Shown: positions 45,193 to 54,331 of the stretch, one piece after another
How the letters are laid out: the number at the start of each line of letters is the position of its first letter
How positions within the stretch are numbered: position 1 is the stretch's first letter
Assembly: GCA_016235165.1 (NCBI GenBank)
Contig: JACRLX010000024.1
Coordinates: 124,001 to 188,000, forward strand
Length of the DNA stretch: 64,000 nt
DNA from: Rhodocyclales bacterium
GTDB taxonomy: Bacteria > Pseudomonadota > Gammaproteobacteria > Burkholderiales > Rhodocyclaceae
Reading direction: 5' to 3'
Made by a program: the position numbers and the translations under genes
The notes under the pieces: generated by a model
The model's database searches: none
The model's input: the letters and a program-made list of their open reading frames with translations, nothing else
What the model was told of the DNA's origin: nothing

Positions 45193-47430
45193 ATGTCGAT
45201 ACGAAAACTGGTAGTTGCCAATGGCATCAGCTACGTCGAAATTCCGGCGGCGGGGGTGTATCTGTTGTGCGGTGCGCCGGCCGATAGCGTCAAGCACCTG
45301 CTGCGGCGCGGGATCATCCAGACCACCGAGATCAATGGCGTGGCCTACGAGAATGGTCCCAACGCAATCCTGCTCTCGGATTCGATGATCCAGAACGGGC
45401 ACTTGTGCAATCTGGCCGAGTTTCCCATCCTGCAGATGCTTTACCGGCAGGGGATGATGATTCCGAACCACCCCAACAACACGGGGGTGCGTCCCAAGCT
45501 GATCGGCACGCCGGAGCAACTGGCGGCGCAGTTGCGCTATATCCATCGCGGCAATTACGGCCTGATTTCGGCCGAGGAGATGATCAAGGCCGGGGCCAGC
45601 GAGGCCGAGGCCGAGGAACTGATGCGCATCAAGCTCAAATTTGCCTTCGGCCAGATTTCGCGCCCGGAGGCTTTCGTCGATTGCCATGTGCTGGCTGGCG
45701 AGCCGCTCGACATCGGCTGCGGCGTCAGCATCAAGCGCCTGGCGCACAACGTGTTCGACATCCGTTACGGTGACGACTTTGTCGAGGTGGATCTCAACCT
45801 GCCGCCGCAGGCGACCTACCCGTGCCCGTATCCGCTGAGCCATGTTGCTGTCGATCGCCATTACTTTGCGGTGATTCACGCCGGTGACGGCGACGGCTGG
45901 GATTTCAACCGGCCAGCGATGGGCAGTGTGTTGATCCATCAGGGCCGGGTGTATCTGATCGATGCCGGGCCGAACATTCATTACAGCCTCGATGCGCTGG
46001 GCATCGGCAAGAAGGAAGTGGCCGGCATCTTCCACACGCATGCCCACGACGACCATTTTGCCGGGCTGACCAATCTGCTCCAGTGCGACAAGCCGCTGCA
46101 ATATTTCGCCACACCACTGGTACGGGCCTCGGTAATGCGCAAGTTCTGTGCGTTGCTGTCGATTTCGGAATCCGAGTTCGCCAATTATTTCGACATCTGT
46201 GACCTGAAGGAAGGCGAGTGGAACGACATCATGGGCCTGGAAGTCAAGCCGACGATGTCGCCGCATCCGGTCGAGACTACGGTGTTCAATTTCCGGGTGC
46301 TGTGGGAGGGCGGCTATCGTACCTACGCACACTTGGCTGACGTGGCATCGTTCAAGGTACTGGATAGCATGGTCACAGCGGATGCCTCAGCCCCCGGATT
46401 GACGCCGGCTCGCGTCAAGGTGACGAAAAAGGCCTACCTGGAGCCAACCGACCTGAAGAAGATCGACATCGGCGGCGGCATGATCCATGGTTGCGCCAAT
46501 GATTTTGCTACCGACCCCACTCAGCGCCTGTTGCTGGCGCACATCTCGCGCGATCTGACGCAATCCGAACGTCGCATCGGCTCCGGCGCACCGTTTGGCA
46601 CCGTGGATGTACTGATCCCGGGCGAGCAGAACTTCCTGTTGCGCGATGCCAGCGAACTGCTGAAGAGCTATTTCCCGAGCGTGCCGGTGGAGCGCCTCCA
46701 CATGCTGCTGAATAATCGCATCGTGACCTTCAATCCCGAGACCATCATGGTCCAGGCCGGCAAGGTGCCCAATGAGATCTACCTGTTGTTGGCCGGCAAG
46801 GTGGAGATCCTGACCCAGGACCCGAGCAGCGCGCATTTCCTGTTCAGCGGTTCGATGCTTGCCGAGTCGGCGGCCATCCACGACACCGAGAGCGAAGAGA
46901 CCTATCGTTCGGTCGGTTTTGTCCAGGCCCTGCGCTTGCCGGCGGATTTGTACCGCAACTTCATCGAGCGCTTTTATTCCGGTGCCGAACTGCTCAAGGT
47001 ACGCAAGGTCGAGGAAAAGCTGCGCCGCACTACCCTGCACAGCGATGCGGTGACCAATACCACGCTCTTCAATCTGGCCAAGAACTGCACCATCACCGCA
47101 CTTCACGCGGGGCGCAAATTCCGTGGCGAGCCCAACCAGTTGCATCTGATCGGCAAGGGCCGGCTGGCGCGCGGCAAGGATGAGCATGCGCCAGTGTTGG
47201 GCAAGGGCGAGTTCTGGGGCTACGACAGCCTGTTCGCGGCCATGGCCAAGGGCGCAACGCACGAGGCCGAGGAATCCGACAAGCCGTTGGTGGCACTGGA
47301 CAGCAGCGAGATATATTCCGTGCCGTTGAAGCTGGTGGCACGCATTCCCGTCGTACGCTGGAAGCTTTTCGAAGCCTTCCGCAACGCGCATCCCTACGCG
47401 GCGCCGCGTTATCGGGGGACGGCGCGCTGA
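45193..47430 (+). CDS. Metallo-beta-lactamase-fold protein fused to cyclic-nucleotide-binding-like domains
   Basis: Protein of 745 residues. The N-terminal 190 residues are of unknown fold. An MBL-type hydrolase domain follows, with HTHAHDDH (His281, His283, His285, Asp286, His288) and later possible metal ligands in MSPHPVET and RTYAHLADVAS. From about residue 510 a cyclic-nucleotide-binding-like region appears (FNPETIMVQAGKVPNEIYLLLAGKVEI), and a second weaker one near 625-700 (ITALHAGRKFRGE...LHLIGKGRLARG). The combination suggests a hydrolase gated by a nucleotide or another ligand. Substrate unknown. It has GGAGG-type ribosome bases upstream and is followed by galE. Confidence 0.78.
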   Translation: MSIRKLVVANGISYVEIPAAGVYLLCGAPADSVKHLLRRGIIQTTEINGVAYENGPNAILLSDSMIQNGHLCNLAEFPILQMLYRQGMMIPNHPNNTGVRPKLIGTPEQLAAQLRYIHRGNYGLISAEEMIKAGASEAEAEELMRIKLKFAFGQISRPEAFVDCHVLAGEPLDIGCGVSIKRLAHNVFDIRYGDDFVEVDLNLPPQATYPCPYPLSHVAVDRHYFAVIHAGDGDGWDFNRPAMGSVLIHQGRVYLIDAGPNIHYSLDALGIGKKEVAGIFHTHAHDDHFAGLTNLLQCDKPLQYFATPLVRASVMRKFCALLSISESEFANYFDICDLKEGEWNDIMGLEVKPTMSPHPVETTVFNFRVLWEGGYRTYAHLADVASFKVLDSMVTADASAPGLTPARVKVTKKAYLEPTDLKKIDIGGGMIHGCANDFATDPTQRLLLAHISRDLTQSERRIGSGAPFGTVDVLIPGEQNFLLRDASELLKSYFPSVPVERLHMLLNNRIVTFNPETIMVQAGKVPNEIYLLLAGKVEILTQDPSSAHFLFSGSMLAESAAIHDTESEETYRSVGFVQALRLPADLYRNFIERFYSGAELLKVRKVEEKLRRTTLHSDAVTNTTLFNLAKNCTITALHAGRKFRGEPNQLHLIGKGRLARGKDEHAPVLGKGEFWGYDSLFAAMAKGATHEAEESDKPLVALDSSEIYSVPLKLVARIPVVRWKLFEAFRNAHPYAAPRYRGTAR

Positions 47431-47507
47431 TGAAGATTTGCAGTTTTGTCTCCGGCACAACTTGCTCCGGTTAAGCTCCCGGTTCTGGATGTTCTAAGGG
47501 TTTGCAG

Positions 47508-48518
47508 GTGATTCTTGTTACCGGTGGCACCGGCTATATCGGATCGCATGTCTGCGTCGCGTTGGCGCAGGCCGGGCACCGTCTCGTGATCCTGGACAAT
47601 CTTTGCAACAGCCGTGCCGATGTGGTGGATCGGCTGGCGACACTGTGTGGCCGGCGCCCTGTGTTCATCGAGGGTGACGTGCGCGATGCAGCGGCGCTGG
47701 ACAAGGTGTTCGATCGTCACCCGATCACGGCGGTGATGCATTTTGCCGGCCTCAAGGCCGTCGGCGAGTCGGTGGCCAAACCCATCGAGTATTACGACAA
47801 CAACGTGCATGGCAGCGTGCAACTGCTTTCGGCCATGCGGCGGGCGGAGGTCAAGACCTTCATTTTCTCGTCGTCGGCCACGGTGTATAACGATCGCGAG
47901 GGCTATATATTCCGTGAGGACAGTCCGCGCGCGGCAACGAACCCGTATGGGCGCAGCAAGCTGATGGTCGAGGATATCCTCGCCGATCTGCATCTGGCCG
48001 AGCCCGGTTGGCGCATTGCCCGCTTGCGCTATTTCAACCCGGTCGGTGCCCATGAATCCGGCTTCATCGGCGAAGACCCGCAGGGTGTGCCGAACAACCT
48101 GATGCCTTTTGTCGCCCAGGTGGCCAGCGGACGGCGGGAATTCCTGAATGTCTGGGGCAACGATTATCCGACGCCCGATGGCACCGGCGTGCGCGACTAC
48201 ATCCATGTTGTCGATCTGGCTGAGGGACATGTTGCCGCGCTGGATTACCTGGCGCGCGAGGGGGGCTTGCTGACGGTGAATCTGGGCGCCGGCCGCGGGC
48301 ATTCAGTGTTGGAAATGGTCAGGGCGTTTGCCACGGCCAGTGGGCGATCGATCCCGCACCGCGTTGCCGGGCGCCGCGCCGGCGACATTGCCCAGTTCTG
48401 GGCCGACCCCTCGCTGGCCAAACGCTTGCTGGGATGGGAAACGAAGCGTGGGCTCGATGCCATGTGTGCCGATGCCTGGCGATGGCAGCAGTGGAGCGAG
48501 GCGAATCTCAGGCGGTGA
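47508..48518 (+). CDS. galE: UDP-glucose 4-epimerase
   Basis: Protein of 336 residues; GTG 47508 is preferred because AAGGG lies 7 bases upstream, with TTG 47502 as an alternative. It is an extended SDR with ILVTGGTGYIGSHVCVAL, HFAGLKAVGESVAKPIEYYDNN, FSSSATVY (catalytic Ser/Thr) and NPYGRSKLM (Tyr-X3-Lys), and RLRYFNPVGAHESG, a GalE signature. It interconverts UDP-glucose and UDP-galactose and so supplies galactose to glycans. It stands alone between the MBL-fold gene and a convergent mtfA. Confidence 0.93.
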   Translation: MILVTGGTGYIGSHVCVALAQAGHRLVILDNLCNSRADVVDRLATLCGRRPVFIEGDVRDAAALDKVFDRHPITAVMHFAGLKAVGESVAKPIEYYDNNVHGSVQLLSAMRRAEVKTFIFSSSATVYNDREGYIFREDSPRAATNPYGRSKLMVEDILADLHLAEPGWRIARLRYFNPVGAHESGFIGEDPQGVPNNLMPFVAQVASGRREFLNVWGNDYPTPDGTGVRDYIHVVDLAEGHVAALDYLAREGGLLTVNLGAGRGHSVLEMVRAFATASGRSIPHRVAGRRAGDIAQFWADPSLAKRLLGWETKRGLDAMCADAWRWQQWSEANLRR

Positions 48519-48532
48519 GGTGGGTGGTGGCG

Positions 48533-49309
48533 CTATTTCTGGAACCGGGCCCGTGCCGAATTGGCCGGATCCTGACGATAGAACAGGCGAAGCTGTTCAT
48601 AGACCTCGGGATATTCTTCCCGCAGCAGGAGTGGCTCCTCGAAGAATACTTCGCTGGTGACGGCAAAGAATTCGGTGGGTAGTTCCGCCGCGTAAGGGTC
48701 GATGGCTGTCTCTTCGCCGCTGTCGACCCGGTGCTGAAAATCCTCGAAGGCGGTATTCATTACCGCCGCCCAGCGTTTGCGCGACATGCCTTCGTGAAGG
48801 GGCGGCATGCCATCGGCGTCGCCGTTTTTCATGTCGAGTTTGTGGGCGAATTCGTGGATCACCACATTCACGCCTTCGGTATCGGTGGGATCTTCGAACC
48901 AGGAGATCAGCACCGGGCCGCCATGCCAGGCTTCGCCCATCACCTGGTCGTCGAATTCATGCACGACGCCGGCGCCATCCATCACTTGGCGCGGAATGAT
49001 GAAGTCGCCGGGATAGACCACCAGGCCCACCCAGCCCGAGTACCAGGCCAGCCCGAGCTTGAGGATGGGCAGGCAGGCCTGCAAGGCAATGGCAAGCTGG
49101 ATGCTGGGTGTCAGTTGCAGGCCCTGGGCGCCGCTCCACTGCCGGGTGGCGATGAACTCGCGCGCCAGGCGGCGCAGTTCGGTGCGTTCATCGGTGGAGA
49201 GGTGATCGAGAAACCAGAACGGAGCCTCCACCTCGTCCCAGAGCGCTTCGGGGATGTCGAGCTGTTCGGCCTGCCTGCCGCGCCACCAGGCGGAGAGCTT
49301 GCCGATCAT
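48533..49309 (-). CDS. mtfA: M90-family zinc peptidase (MtfA-like)
   Basis: Protein of 258 residues if started at ATG 49307-49309 (MIGKLSAWW); a longer start at 49366 adds 19 residues. The zinc motif is HEFAHKLD (around residue 152), followed by TSEVFFEEP containing the third ligand glutamate, and IPRQVMDGAGVVHEF upstream. In E. coli MtfA binds the Mlc repressor and so affects glucose uptake; it is also a weak aminopeptidase. Convergent with galE and divergent from relA. Confidence 0.9.
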   Translation of the reverse strand: MIGKLSAWWRGRQAEQLDIPEALWDEVEAPFWFLDHLSTDERTELRRLAREFIATRQWSGAQGLQLTPSIQLAIALQACLPILKLGLAWYSGWVGLVVYPGDFIIPRQVMDGAGVVHEFDDQVMGEAWHGGPVLISWFEDPTDTEGVNVVIHEFAHKLDMKNGDADGMPPLHEGMSRKRWAAVMNTAFEDFQHRVDSGEETAIDPYAAELPTEFFAVTSEVFFEEPLLLREEYPEVYEQLRLFYRQDPANSARARFQK

Positions 49310-49380
49310 GGCGGGAAGGAATGGAGGGGCAAGGTGTTCGGCTTCATGGGCGCCCGGATTATGCATGGGATAATTCGGTC

Positions 49381-51582
49381 ATGGTTTCCGTGTTCCATGC
49401 CCTTGCGCCTTCCGGCGACGAACTCGACGTTCTTTCCCGACTGAACGTCGGCCTTGCGTCTGCGGACGCGGCGCGCGTCGAGCAGGCGCTGACGCTGGCG
49501 CGCGAGGCTTACGGCGAGCATGTCCTCGGCACTGGCGAGCCGGTATTCCAGCACGCCCTGGGCATGGCGCTGTACGCCACCGCGCTCGACCTCGATGGCG
49601 ATGTGCGGTGTGCCGCATTGCTGTTTGCCGCCGGCGACCATATCGAGGAATCGTCCGAGCGGCTGAAAGTCGGCTTTGGCGACACGGTGGCGGGGCTGGT
49701 GGATGGCCTCAGGCGCCTGGGCAGCCTGCGCCCCTTGACCCGCGCCGCCGCCAGTGCGGGCGTTGGCGAAGGCGTGGCCGAGATGAAGGCGCAGACCGAG
49801 ATCCTGCGCAAGATGCTGCTGGCGATGGTCGATGACATTCGGGTCGTGATGCTGCGCCTGGCCAGCCGGGTGCAGACCCTGCGTTACCTGGGCGCACACC
49901 CCGGAAGCCTGCGCGATGAAATGGCGCGCGAAAGCCAGTTGATCTACGCGCCCCTGGCCAACCGCCTGGGCATCTGGCAGGTGAAGTGGGAACTGGAGGA
50001 TTTATCCTTTCGTTACCTCGAACCCGAGACCTACAAGCGCATTGCCCACATGCTCGACGAAAAGCGTTCCGAGCGCGAAAGTTTCATCGAGTCGTCGGTG
50101 CGTCGCCTGCAAACGGAGCTGACGGCGGCGGGCGTCGAGGCCGAGGTCTATGGCCGGCCCAAACACATCTACAGCATCTGGAACAAGATGCGCGGCAAGG
50201 ATATCGACTTCGACAGTGTCTACGATGTGCGCGCCCTGCGCATCATCGTCGACGAGGTGAAGGACTGCTACACGGCGCTGGGCATCGTGCATCACCTGTG
50301 GCAGCCGATTCGTGGCGAGTTCGACGACTACATTTCCCACCCCAAGGGTAACTATTACCGCTCGCTGCACACGGCGGTGGCGGCCGAGGATGGGCGCGCG
50401 CTGGAAGTACAGATCCGCACCCAGGAAATGCATGAGCATGCCGAGTTGGGCGTGGCGGCGCATTGGCGCTACAAGGAATCGGGCAAGTCGGTGAAGTCCG
50501 CCGGCGAGTACGAGGACAAGATTTCCTGGTTGCGCCAGCTCTTGTCGTGGCGCGACGAAATCGCCGATTCGCGCGAATGGGTGCAGGAATTCAAGCGCGC
50601 CGCGCTGGACGACACCATTTATGTGCTGACGCCGCTGGACAAGGTGATCGACCTGCCGCGCGGCGCCACGGCGCTGGATTTTGCCTATCGGCTGCATACC
50701 GATCTGGGCCATCGCTGTCGCGGTGCCAAAATCGACGGCCAGATGGTGCCACTGGGCACGCCCTTGCAGAACGGCCAGCGGGTGGAGATCGTCGCCGTGA
50801 AATCTGGCGGGCCGTCGCGTGACTGGCTGAATCCGGCGCAGGGCTTTCTTGCCACCTCGCGTGCGCGCAGCAAGGTCAAGCAATGGTTTGCGGCGCAGGA
50901 TGAAGCCGAGATGCTGGCCGAGGGGCGCGCCATCGTGACGCGCGAATTGCAGCGTTGCGGCCAGACCCAGGCCAACCTTGAAGAGCTTGCCGCCAAGCTC
51001 GGGCTCAAGAATGCCGAGGCGATGTTTCTTGCCGCTGCGCGCGGCGAGGTCGGCGTGCGGGCGATCGATACTGCCTTGCGCGGCGAGACTGCGCCCTTGC
51101 CGCCGGAACCCGAGATCCAGACCCGCAAGAGTCGCGCCGGCGACAGCCGCATCCTGGTGGTCGGGGTGGACAAGTTGATGACCCAGATGGGCACCTGCTG
51201 CAAACCCATGCCGCCGGATGCCATCACCGGCTTCGTCACGCGTGGCAAAGGCATTTCCATCCATCGCGTCGAATGCGTGAACTACCGCAACATGGCGGCG
51301 CGCAATCCGGAACGGGTAATCGCGGCCGACTGGGGCGCGCAGGAAGGCGCGGTTTACCCGGTCGACCTGGTGGTCGACGCGACCGATCGACAGGGGCTGC
51401 TGCGCGATATCTCGGATGTGCTGTCGCGCGAGAAGATCAATGTCACCGCGGTCAAGACGCAAAGCCGCGTCGGTACGGCCCACATGCGCTTCGTGGTCGA
51501 AGTGCCGGCGACGGGAATGCTGGCAAGAGTGTTATCCTCGTTGCGCGAAGTTCCCGGCGTGATCTGCGCCGGGCGTGGATGA
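49381..51582 (+). CDS. relA: RelA-type (p)ppGpp synthetase with degenerate hydrolase domain
   Basis: Protein of 733 residues from ATG 49381. The N-terminal HD-like region keeps the fold, but the catalytic HDxxED motif is lost: CAALLFAAGDHIEESSERL stands where HDIVED occurs in SpoT. This points to a synthetase-only RelA. The synthetase domain has YGRPKHIYSIWNKM and DSVYDVRALRIIV, then HPKGNYYRSLHTAV. The TGS domain follows near residue 415 (IYVLTPLDKVIDLPRGATALDFAY), then the conserved cysteine region MTQMGTCCKPMPPD and the ACT domain (VDATDRQGLLRDISDVL). It makes ppGpp on starved ribosomes. A diguanylate cyclase gene follows closely. Confidence 0.92.
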   Translation: MVSVFHALAPSGDELDVLSRLNVGLASADAARVEQALTLAREAYGEHVLGTGEPVFQHALGMALYATALDLDGDVRCAALLFAAGDHIEESSERLKVGFGDTVAGLVDGLRRLGSLRPLTRAAASAGVGEGVAEMKAQTEILRKMLLAMVDDIRVVMLRLASRVQTLRYLGAHPGSLRDEMARESQLIYAPLANRLGIWQVKWELEDLSFRYLEPETYKRIAHMLDEKRSERESFIESSVRRLQTELTAAGVEAEVYGRPKHIYSIWNKMRGKDIDFDSVYDVRALRIIVDEVKDCYTALGIVHHLWQPIRGEFDDYISHPKGNYYRSLHTAVAAEDGRALEVQIRTQEMHEHAELGVAAHWRYKESGKSVKSAGEYEDKISWLRQLLSWRDEIADSREWVQEFKRAALDDTIYVLTPLDKVIDLPRGATALDFAYRLHTDLGHRCRGAKIDGQMVPLGTPLQNGQRVEIVAVKSGGPSRDWLNPAQGFLATSRARSKVKQWFAAQDEAEMLAEGRAIVTRELQRCGQTQANLEELAAKLGLKNAEAMFLAAARGEVGVRAIDTALRGETAPLPPEPEIQTRKSRAGDSRILVVGVDKLMTQMGTCCKPMPPDAITGFVTRGKGISIHRVECVNYRNMAARNPERVIAADWGAQEGAVYPVDLVVDATDRQGLLRDISDVLSREKINVTAVKTQSRVGTAHMRFVVEVPATGMLARVLSSLREVPGVICAGRG

Positions 51583-51631
51583 GGGACCATGCGAACGAAA
51601 GTGTACGGATGAGTGCGGCAGGGTGGTGGAA

Positions 51632-52774
51632 GTGACTGCCGTCGTGGCGGAGGTGCCGCGATCGCACCACTGGGTTGCCGCCAACAGCTTTCGTGTACGT
51701 TTGGTGGCCTTTGCACTGGTCGGCATACCGATTGCGCTGCATGTATTGCCACGCAGCCCGGGGCCGTTGTTCTGGACCTTGTTCCTGCTCCAGTTCTTTG
51801 CCTATCCGCACATCCTTTCCTGGTTCAGCCAGCGCGCGCGCAATCCCGAGAAAGCCGAACACAACAACCTGATCGTGGATTCACTGGCCAGCGGCGCATG
51901 GGCCGCCGGGCTTGGTTTCCCGCTGTGGATCAGTGTGGCGCTTTTTCTTGCCGCCTTGCTCAACCACACCATCACGCTTGGCCGTCAGGGCATTCTGGTG
52001 TGCGTGCTCTCCGTATGCGTTGGTGCTCTCGCCTCCACCACGATAATCGCCTTTCATGTCTCGACGGATACCGATGGTTTGGTGACACTCACTTCGATCA
52101 TTGGCCTGGCGGTTTACCTGTCCCTTATGGGTATCGAGTTCTTTAGTTACATCCGGCGTCTGCATGAAGTCCAGGATGCGGTGGACGAACAGAAACGCAC
52201 GCTGGAAACTGCCAATCAGGCCTTGCAGCAGCAGATCGTCAAGATCAACGACCTGCAGGAAAAATTGCGCGAGCAGGCCAACCGCGATTCGCTGACCGGG
52301 CTTTTCAATCGACGTTACCTCGAAGGTACGCTGGAGCGCGAGCTGGCCCGCTGCAAGCGCGAGAACGTGCCCTTGACGATGCTGCTGCTGGATATCGATC
52401 ATTTCAAGCTGGTCAACGATACCTATGGCCACCAGGCGGGTGACGAAGTACTGCGCGTTTTTGCCCATGCCTTGCAGGATAGCGCGCGCGCGGAGGATAT
52501 CGTCTGTCGCTATGGCGGCGAGGAATTCCTGCTGGTGCTGCCCAAGATGCCCCTCAACATTGCGCGCGGTCGGGCGACCCGGTTACTGGAGTTGTTCCGT
52601 CAAACCACGGTGTCGTTCGAGAACTCGCGGATTCCCGTAACCACGTCAATCGGCATTGCCGCCGTGCCGGATCACGCCACCGGTGTGGAGAACCTGATTC
52701 GCTGTGCCGATCAGGCCTTGTATCGCGCCAAGTCAACCGGACGTGACCGCGCCGTGGCGTTCAACGAGCCTTAG
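51632..52774 (+). CDS. Membrane diguanylate cyclase (MASE2-like sensor, GGDEF domain)
   Basis: Protein of about 380 residues; GTG 51632 with AGGGTGG upstream is a likely start, but GTG 51575 extends the same frame. The N-terminal part has four to five hydrophobic helices of the MASE2 type. A coiled-coil linker (residues about 165-205) leads to the GGDEF domain with DSLTGLFNRRYLEGTLEREL, LLLDIDHFKLVNDTYGHQAGD and the active-site GGEEF at about residue 295. The inhibitory I-site RAED lies 5 residues upstream, so the enzyme should be active and feedback controlled. It makes c-di-GMP, often a positive signal for EPS. Confidence 0.88.
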   Translation: MTAVVAEVPRSHHWVAANSFRVRLVAFALVGIPIALHVLPRSPGPLFWTLFLLQFFAYPHILSWFSQRARNPEKAEHNNLIVDSLASGAWAAGLGFPLWISVALFLAALLNHTITLGRQGILVCVLSVCVGALASTTIIAFHVSTDTDGLVTLTSIIGLAVYLSLMGIEFFSYIRRLHEVQDAVDEQKRTLETANQALQQQIVKINDLQEKLREQANRDSLTGLFNRRYLEGTLERELARCKRENVPLTMLLLDIDHFKLVNDTYGHQAGDEVLRVFAHALQDSARAEDIVCRYGGEEFLLVLPKMPLNIARGRATRLLELFRQTTVSFENSRIPVTTSIGIAAVPDHATGVENLIRCADQALYRAKSTGRDRAVAFNEP

Positions 52775-53525
52775 CAGGTTCCGGTGGCGTGGCGATATAG
52801 CCACGGCAAAGTATGCTTTCCCAATCGCTGCGTTCGTTGCGAATCGCCAATTCCGCCATTGGCCGATAGTCGTAAGCCACGGCTACCAGTTCGACGCGCC
52901 AGCGTGCGGCACGACGTTCGACAACGGCATAGCGGGCGTCGGGCGAGCCATTTTCGACGGCATGGTAATAGGGCAGGGTATCGTCCCAGGCCGGCTGGCC
53001 GACGCTGCCCGGATTCACCAGCAGCTGTCCTCGCGAACTGCGTGCCGCGCGTGGAATGTGGGTGTGGCCGCAGAGCACCACGGGGGCCAGGAAGTCGCCC
53101 AGGCGTTCGTCGATCTCGGCGGCGGTGGCGAGGCGAGGGCGGCCGGGTTCGATGGTTTCCAGCAGGCACTCGTTATCGCGGCGCGGCGAGCCGTGGCAGA
53201 TCAGTATCTCGTCCGTGAAGGCACGGCAGTGGGGCAGCTTGCCGATCCAGTGACGTTCTGCTTGCCCAAGCTGGCTGCGCGCATAGGTGTCGGAGGGATC
53301 GTCATCGGATATCGGCGGTGACAGAACCTGGCGTTCATGGTTGCCGGCAAGGTGGGTCCAGGAGCTTGCCATCAGGTACTGGGCGGTTTCCTGGGGCAGC
53401 AGGGGGCCGGAGAGCGCATCGCCGAGATTGACCACGCCGTCGACTCCGCGCCGTTTGATGTCGGCGACCACAGCCTCCAGCGCCGCCAGGTTGCCGTGGA
53501 TGTCGGAGAGCACGGCAATGCGCAT
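52761..53525 (-). CDS. Metallophosphoesterase (YfcE/MJ0936-like)
   Basis: Protein of 254 residues with the calcineurin-like motifs in order: SDIHGNLAALEAV, VNLGDALSG, LAGNHERQV, LICHGSPR and LCGHTHIPRA. The closing VNPGSVGQPAWDD is typical of small bacterial metallophosphoesterases. Two divalent metals are expected in the active site. The physiological substrate (nucleotide, cyclic nucleotide or phosphodiester) is not predictable. Its 3' end overlaps the tail of the cyclase gene by 14 bases, and its start touches the murI stop, suggesting an operon with murI. Confidence 0.88.
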   Translation of the reverse strand: MRIAVLSDIHGNLAALEAVVADIKRRGVDGVVNLGDALSGPLLPQETAQYLMASSWTHLAGNHERQVLSPPISDDDPSDTYARSQLGQAERHWIGKLPHCRAFTDEILICHGSPRRDNECLLETIEPGRPRLATAAEIDERLGDFLAPVVLCGHTHIPRAARSSRGQLLVNPGSVGQPAWDDTLPYYHAVENGSPDARYAVVERRAARWRVELVAVAYDYRPMAELAIRNERSDWESILCRGYIATPPEPAKAR

Positions 53526-54331
53526 CAGGCGACTCGTGTCGCGAGGTGGTTGAGGTGCAGGTGGGGAAGCGCGGCACGCAGGCGCTCCGGGCGCGCCGAG
53601 GCATGCAGGTGGATGCGGCCGTGACCGGCGGGCATGCGTGCGGCCAGCCGTCGGGCCTGCCTGGCGACCGCATCGGCGACATCGACCAGCTCCGCCCGGC
53701 CCTGGATCGCTTCGCGCAGAACGGGCGCCAGAAAACTGTAGTGGGTACAGCCGAGCACGATGCGATCGACGCCGCGCTCCAGCAAGGGTTCAAGGCGTGT
53801 GCGGGCGTCGCTTGCCAGCGCCGGATCGTCGAGCTGCAGCATCTCGACGTGGGTCGCCCAGCCGGGACAGGGTTCGACATGCACGTCGACATCCGCGGCA
53901 TGATCGCGGATCAGCTTGTGCAAGCGGGCGCTGCGGGCCGTGCTTTCGGTGGCCAGCACGGCAATGCGCCCGGAGCGGGTCTCCTGGGCGGCCGGCTTGA
54001 TGCCGGGTTCGACGCCAACTACCGGGATGCCAGGATGGGCGGCGCGCAAGGCCTCGATGGCTGCCGCAGTGGCGGTATTGCAAGCCACCACCAAGAGATG
54101 GCAGCCCTTGCCGGCCAGTTCATTGCCGATCGCCAGGACGCGGCGCTGGATTTCGCCTTCGCTCTTGTTGCCGTAAGGCACGTGGGCGGTATCGGCGTAG
54201 TAGCGGAAATCCGACCGGGGCAGTGCCTCGACCAGGGCGGCCAGCACCGACAGGCCGCCGAGGCCGGAATCGAAGACGCCGATCACGGGAGTCGGCGCCG
54301 GCGGTACGGCAAGGGTGCCCGTCTCAGGCAA
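53525..54331 (-). CDS. murI: Glutamate racemase
   Basis: Protein of 268 residues from TTG 54331 on the minus strand, overlapping the end of the fumarase gene by 8 bases. It has GVFDSGLGGLSVL, YYADTAHVPYGNKS, VVACNTATAA with catalytic Cys84, and VLGCTHYSFLAPV with catalytic Cys195. It makes D-glutamate for peptidoglycan. The rare TTG start is supported by the family-like N-terminus and the lack of ATG or GTG nearby. The order fumarase, murI and metallophosphoesterase suggests one transcript. Confidence 0.92.
   Translation of the reverse strand: MPETGTLAVPPAPTPVIGVFDSGLGGLSVLAALVEALPRSDFRYYADTAHVPYGNKSEGEIQRRVLAIGNELAGKGCHLLVVACNTATAAAIEALRAAHPGIPVVGVEPGIKPAAQETRSGRIAVLATESTARSARLHKLIRDHAADVDVHVEPCPGWATHVEMLQLDDPALASDARTRLEPLLERGVDRIVLGCTHYSFLAPVLREAIQGRAELVDVADAVARQARRLAARMPAGHGRIHLHASARPERLRAALPHLHLNHLATRVA

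Noticed and set aside
50002-51483. A 493-codon minus-strand frame opposite relA
   Set aside because: Composition is that of a shadow frame (Arg/His/Gly-rich, no motifs), while relA shows complete family domains.
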